Assembly (NCBI GenBank): GCA_964482495.1
Contig: CAYZXS010000003.1
Location: forward strand, 73,540-137,539
Source: J029 sp964482495
GTDB taxonomy: Bacteria; Planctomycetota; UBA1135
DNA length: 64,000 nt
Direction of reading: 5' to 3'
Every line of letters starts with the position of its first letter. Position 1 is the first letter of the stretch. Under the pieces are notes generated by a model. It saw only the letters and a program-made list of their open reading frames with translations. It searched no databases and was not told the origin of the DNA. Both the position numbers and the translations under genes were made by a program. Shown in pieces: positions 60,451 to 64,000 of this stretch.

Positions 60451-62661
60451 TCAGTCCTCGTCCGTCGCCGGCTCGCCGAGCAGCCGTCGCACCGTGTCCT
60501 CGATCGTCATGAGCCAGACCACGTAGCCGGTCGGCGACAGGTGGATGCCGTCCGCACTCATGGTGCGGGTGGAGAGTTGGCCATCAGCGTCAACGAAGGA
60601 GTGGCGCAGGTCCAGGTAGGTGACCTGGTCCAGCTCCCCGAGCGGGAAAAGGAGTTGTTGCAAGATCTCCCACTGCCGCCGCTCCCAGGATCCGGCTTCC
60701 TTGGTCGGGAAGCAGCCGAGCAGGAGGAGTTCGGCCTGGGGCTCACGCTGGCGCAGCAGGCGGACCACGGCCTCGATGCCGGCGGCGATGTCCTCGCCGC
60801 TGTTGCGGCCGGCGTTGATGTTGTTGACCCCGATCATCAGCACGATCAGCCGCGGATCGAGGGCGTCGAAGTTCCCGTTCTCGATCCGCCACAGCAGGTG
60901 CTCGGTGCGGTCGCCGGAGAGGCCGAAGCTGGCGGCCTTTCGCTCGCCGTAGAAGCGGTCGATGGGGCGTTGGCCGCCGTCGCGCGCTAGCCGGTCGCCG
61001 GCGCCGGTCAGGCTCTGGGTGATCGAGTCGCCGAGAAAGACCACCTGCAGGTCGGGGTTGGCGGCGCCGAGGGCGTTGATCGCCTCGTGTTGCTGCCACC
61101 AGGTGCCGCCGCCCCAGCCGGCCGGCCCGCCTCGCCATTCGACGCTCGGCTGCGGCACGACGCAGGGGTTGAAGTGCAGGCCAGCGGCGCGCTGGGCGAA
61201 GTCGACGATCGGCTGCGGGTTGGGCAGGCCATGCGGGTGGTGGTCCTGATCCGGCTTGCGGATCACCGTGATCGGGCCGCCGAGCTCGCCGGAGTAGTAC
61301 GCCTCGACCAGGTCGCTGTTCTCGGACACGGGAACGACCGAATCGGCCTCGCCGACCACGTGCAGGATCGGCACCTCGCGCGCCGCCAGGCCTTCGAGCT
61401 CGTCCAGCGCGAAACCGGCGAAGGGGGAGGTTTCGCTGCCGTCGAGGCCGTGCGCTTCAAGGCACTGCGCCCACTCCGCCTCCCGCCGCTCACTGGCGCC
61501 CGCCCCTCCCGGCCACGAGCGAGGGTCGCACACGGGGTTGTCGCCGTAGATCGCCAGCACCTGATCCGGGTGCGCCTTGGCCCACTGGTAGATCGCCAGC
61601 CCGCCGCGGCTCATGCCCTCGAGAAGTGGCCGTTCGCTCAGGCCGCTCTTGGTCAGCAGCCAATGGAAGGCGTCCCAGCGCTCCAGCGCCTCGCCGTTGC
61701 CGTAGAGGCCGGCAACGTCGCAATAGACCACGTGCCAGCCGCGCTCGAGCATCGCCAGGTCGAATTGCGGCTCGTGGCCCCAGAAGCGCGCCCGCCACAC
61801 CCACGGCTGTCCGGCGGCGACCGCGCGCGGAAAGACCACACGGCAGGCGGCGCCGGCCTTCTGGAAGCGATACTCGGTGTAGCCGTGGAAGTCGCCGGTC
61901 TCGACGCTGTTGCTCATGAAGTGGAGCATCGACCGCAGGCTGTACTCCACGTCGCGCTCCATGAGCACGGCTTCGGCCACGCGCTGGGCGATGGCCTCGG
62001 CGCCGTGCGGGTTGGGGTGCACGCCGTCAGGGAACCAGCCTTTGCGAGCCCGCATTGGCGTGTGCAGGTCGATCAGTTCGACGCCATCCGCCGCCGCCGC
62101 CCGCCGCAGCGCCGGCACCACGCCCTCGGCGACGCGACCGCCGTCGATGCCGTCCCCTGCGGTCCAGGCCGGCACCGGCAAGCACAGCAGGATCCGGGCA
62201 GCGGGGGAGGCCTCGCGGAAGTCGCCGATCAGCGCCCGCGCGTTGGCTTCGAAATCCTCGCCGTGCGCCAGCCAGTTGACAGCCTTCGAGTCGTTGGTGC
62301 CGAGCTTGATGACCACCACTTCCGGCCGCCACTCCAGCGCCCGAAGGGCCGCGCCGGTCTCGGTCCATGGCTTGTTGCCCGCCCGCAGCAGGGTCGCGCC
62401 GCTGACGCCGAAGTTGCGCACCTCGTAGCCCTCGCCGAGCAGGTGGCCGAGCAGCAGCGGGTAGGTGGTCCGCTCGCGGTCCGGCAGCCCCGAGCCGTAG
62501 GTGATCGAGTCGCCGACGCAGGCGACGCGGGTGGGGGCGGCGATGTCGACGCCATCGGGTCCGGGTTCGCTCGCCGCTTGGGCCGGATTCCGCGCCTGTG
62601 CCAAGTTGGCGGCGAAGAGGACGAGCAGCGTGGGGAGGAGCCGAGCGAGAGGCGAGCGCAC
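60451..62661 (-). CDS. Three-domain esterase: SGNH, alpha/beta hydrolase, SGNH
   Basis: 736 residues beginning with GTG at 62661, one base after the upstream stop; signal peptide ends near QA|RNP. Domain 1 (about 40-235) is an SGNH/GDSL esterase with GDSIT (Ser52), GTND (Asn123) and DGVHP (Asp212, His215). Domain 2 (about 250-495) is an alpha/beta hydrolase with the nucleophile elbow GMSRGG (Ser351), a candidate acid Asp440 (GEAD) and a histidine-rich DHHPHG near 473-478. Domain 3 (about 520-736) is a second SGNH esterase with GDSITQS (Ser546), GVNN and DGIHLS (Asp704, His707). All three active sites look intact. Probable polysaccharide deacylation outside the cytoplasm. Confidence 0.88.
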   Translation of the reverse strand: MRSPLARLLPTLLVLFAANLAQARNPAQAASEPGPDGVDIAAPTRVACVGDSITYGSGLPDRERTTYPLLLGHLLGEGYEVRNFGVSGATLLRAGNKPWTETGAALRALEWRPEVVVIKLGTNDSKAVNWLAHGEDFEANARALIGDFREASPAARILLCLPVPAWTAGDGIDGGRVAEGVVPALRRAAAADGVELIDLHTPMRARKGWFPDGVHPNPHGAEAIAQRVAEAVLMERDVEYSLRSMLHFMSNSVETGDFHGYTEYRFQKAGAACRVVFPRAVAAGQPWVWRARFWGHEPQFDLAMLERGWHVVYCDVAGLYGNGEALERWDAFHWLLTKSGLSERPLLEGMSRGGLAIYQWAKAHPDQVLAIYGDNPVCDPRSWPGGAGASERREAEWAQCLEAHGLDGSETSPFAGFALDELEGLAAREVPILHVVGEADSVVPVSENSDLVEAYYSGELGGPITVIRKPDQDHHPHGLPNPQPIVDFAQRAAGLHFNPCVVPQPSVEWRGGPAGWGGGTWWQQHEAINALGAANPDLQVVFLGDSITQSLTGAGDRLARDGGQRPIDRFYGERKAASFGLSGDRTEHLLWRIENGNFDALDPRLIVLMIGVNNINAGRNSGEDIAAGIEAVVRLLRQREPQAELLLLGCFPTKEAGSWERRQWEILQQLLFPLGELDQVTYLDLRHSFVDADGQLSTRTMSADGIHLSPTGYVVWLMTIEDTVRRLLGEPATDED

Positions 62662-62662
62662 T

Positions 62663-63898
62663 TCAGGAGCCTAGCCCCGCCACCACTCCGCGCGCCTTCA
62701 ACTCGGCGATCTGCTCCGGAGTTCGGCCGAGCTCCGCGCGCAGCAGCTCGTCGGTGTGCTCGCCGAGGCGCGGCGGCGGCAGGCGCAGCTCGCAGTGGGG
62801 GGCGTCGGCCTGCTGCGGGAAGCCGGTCATGCGCAGGGTGCCGATGGTCGCGTGGGGGGTCTCGAGCACCATACCGCGGTAGAGGAGCTGTGGGTCGGTG
62901 AACAGACCCTGCAGGTCGTTGACCGGGCCGCAGGGCACCGCGGCGGCGACGAGGAACTCCACCCACTCGGCGCAGCCGCGGTCGGCGAAGCGCGCCTGGA
63001 TCAGCGGCAACAGCTCCTCGCGGTGGGCGACGCGGTCGGCATTCGAGGCGAAGCGCGGGTCCTCGAGCCAGTCCTCGCACGCCACCGCGCGGCAGAAGGC
63101 GCGCCACTGCTTGGCGTTGGTCACGGCCAGCGCGATCGGCCGGTCGGCGGTGTCGAAGACCTGGTAGGGCACGATCGACTCGTGCGCGGTGCCCCAGCGC
63201 GTGGCCTCCTTGCCGGCGACCAGGTAGTTGCTGGCCAGGTTGGCGAGCCCGGCGGCCTGCACGTCGAGCAGCGACAGGTCGAGGTGGCGGCCGCGGCCGG
63301 TGCGCATCTTCGCCAGCAGCGCCGCGGTGATCGCCTGGGCGGCGTGCACGCCGGTCAGCACGTCGGTGATCGCGACGCCGACCTTGCACGGCGGCCCGTC
63401 GCGCTCGCCGGTGACGTGCATCAGCCCGCCGACGGCCGACAGCACCATGTCGTAGCCTGGCCGGTCGGCGTAGGGCCCGTCCTGGCCGTAGGCGGTGATC
63501 GAGGCGTAGACCAGGCCCGGGTTGCGCTCTCGCAGGGCGGCGTAGTCGAGCCCGAAGCGTTCGGTCAGCCCGGGGCGGAAGTTCTCGACCAGCACGTCGG
63601 CCTTGTCCGCCAGCTCGCGCACCATCGCCGCGCCCTCCGGATCGGCCAGATCGACCGCCAGCGAGCGCTTGTTGCGGTTGCAGCACAGGAAGTAGGCGCT
63701 CTCGCCGCCGGCGAAGGGCGGCCCCCAGGTCCGCGTGTCATCCCCGCCGCCCGGCCGCTCGACCTTGATCACCTCCGCCCCCTGGTCACCCAGGATCATG
63801 GTGCAGGTCGGCCCGGCCAGGATCCGCGTCAGGTCGAGGACGCGGATGCCGGAGAGGGGGAGGGGATCGGCCGGGTCGCGGGGGTCCGAAGTTGCCAC
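62663..63898 (-). CDS. CaiB/BaiF family CoA-transferase (class III)
   Basis: 411 residues, the usual length. Class III CoA-transferase signatures are present: LDLTRILAGPTCTMILGDQGAEVIKVE at the N terminus (recognised as the AGP...LGD.GAEVIKVE pattern), NRNKRSLAVDL, VLVENFRPG and RPGYDMVLSAVGG, whose Asp is the catalytic residue that forms the acyl anhydride intermediate. Donor and acceptor acids cannot be deduced; succinyl-CoA-dependent transferases such as those for glutarate are among the closest in pattern. The esterase gene follows with one base between stop and GTG. A half repeat lies 73 nt upstream. Confidence 0.9.
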   Translation of the reverse strand: MATSDPRDPADPLPLSGIRVLDLTRILAGPTCTMILGDQGAEVIKVERPGGGDDTRTWGPPFAGGESAYFLCCNRNKRSLAVDLADPEGAAMVRELADKADVLVENFRPGLTERFGLDYAALRERNPGLVYASITAYGQDGPYADRPGYDMVLSAVGGLMHVTGERDGPPCKVGVAITDVLTGVHAAQAITAALLAKMRTGRGRHLDLSLLDVQAAGLANLASNYLVAGKEATRWGTAHESIVPYQVFDTADRPIALAVTNAKQWRAFCRAVACEDWLEDPRFASNADRVAHREELLPLIQARFADRGCAEWVEFLVAAAVPCGPVNDLQGLFTDPQLLYRGMVLETPHATIGTLRMTGFPQQADAPHCELRLPPPRLGEHTDELLRAELGRTPEQIAELKARGVVAGLGS

Positions 63899-63970
63899 CG
63901 CGTGGTTGTCCCAAAACCCAGTCCGTGGAGCAACCGCGATCCAGGCGAGTTCCGCAGTCCCGGTCCGCGA

Positions 63971-64000
63971 CCCTCGACGTCTGGTGCCAGATTGGCACCA
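63971..64000. repeat. Nested palindrome, half of a third doublet at the window edge
   Basis: CCCTCGACGTC followed by TGGTGCCA-GAT-TGGCACCA runs exactly to the right edge. It is identical over its core to the left arm at 54707-54736. If the pattern of loci 1 and 2 holds, an inverted partner should lie about 70 bases beyond the window. It is upstream of the CoA-transferase start. Confidence 0.75.

Overview
The window is high-GC DNA (hand-counted lines range from about 43% in one island to about 80% elsewhere) with short intergenic gaps and frequent 1-4 nt start/stop overlaps. The gene content points to the Planctomycetota: a PSCyt1/DUF1549/DUF1553 protein coupled to a DUF1501 protein, a formylglycine-type sulfatase, GH127 and GH172 enzymes, a Tat-exported Gfo/Idh/MocA oxidoreductase, several secreted FG-GAP proteins sharing one C-terminal module, and a sigma factor with a huge extracytoplasmic extension. 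I cannot name the genus. No rRNA, tRNA, CRISPR array, transposase or phage module was recognised.

Layout: 1-7.3 kb has the start of a 2Fe-2S ferredoxin, a PlsC-like acyltransferase, an FG-GAP protein with a strong terminator, and the PSCyt/DUF1501 pair. 7.5-12 kb has a secreted metzincin protease, a leftward thpR / holin-like / lhgO operon and a diiron protein. 12.1-16.1 kb is a GC-poor pair of large secreted proteins. 16.2-22.9 kb is a fatty-acid beta-oxidation locus (fadJ-fadI divergent from tetR-fadE) with three copies of a candidate operator word between the arms. 23-27 kb is an operon of a frameshifted porin, a secreted protein and a hybrid histidine kinase. 27.2-29.4 kb is a DUF1028-M28 peptidase fusion lipoprotein.

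29.5-48 kb is mostly surface and carbohydrate biology: two coupled FG-GAP genes, an (alpha/alpha)6 glycosidase, GH172, ribokinase, PadR with its HAAS membrane partner, GH127 arabinofuranosidase, a sialate O-acetylesterase, a sulfatase, a patatin and an endonuclease/exonuclease/phosphatase protein. 48-51 kb has a secreted protein, a small monooxygenase and an XRE/membrane-protein operon. 51.3-64 kb has a Gfo/Idh/MocA protein, a HEAT-like lipoprotein, a MauG-type dihaem peroxidase, a membrane protein, the transmembrane sigma factor, a three-domain esterase and a CaiB-type CoA transferase.

The most unusual signals are: (i) a sigma factor joined in one reading frame to a transmembrane helix and about 770 extracytoplasmic residues; (ii) a family of nested palindromes arranged as inverted pairs about 70 bp apart (42.6 kb, 54.7 kb, and a half copy at the right edge), resembling REP doublets, in which the loop triplet differs between loci but matches between the two arms of a locus; (iii) a second palindrome family found twice, each time between convergent genes, once forming the 3' end of a histidine kinase gene; and (iv) C-terminal modules shared by otherwise unrelated secreted proteins.
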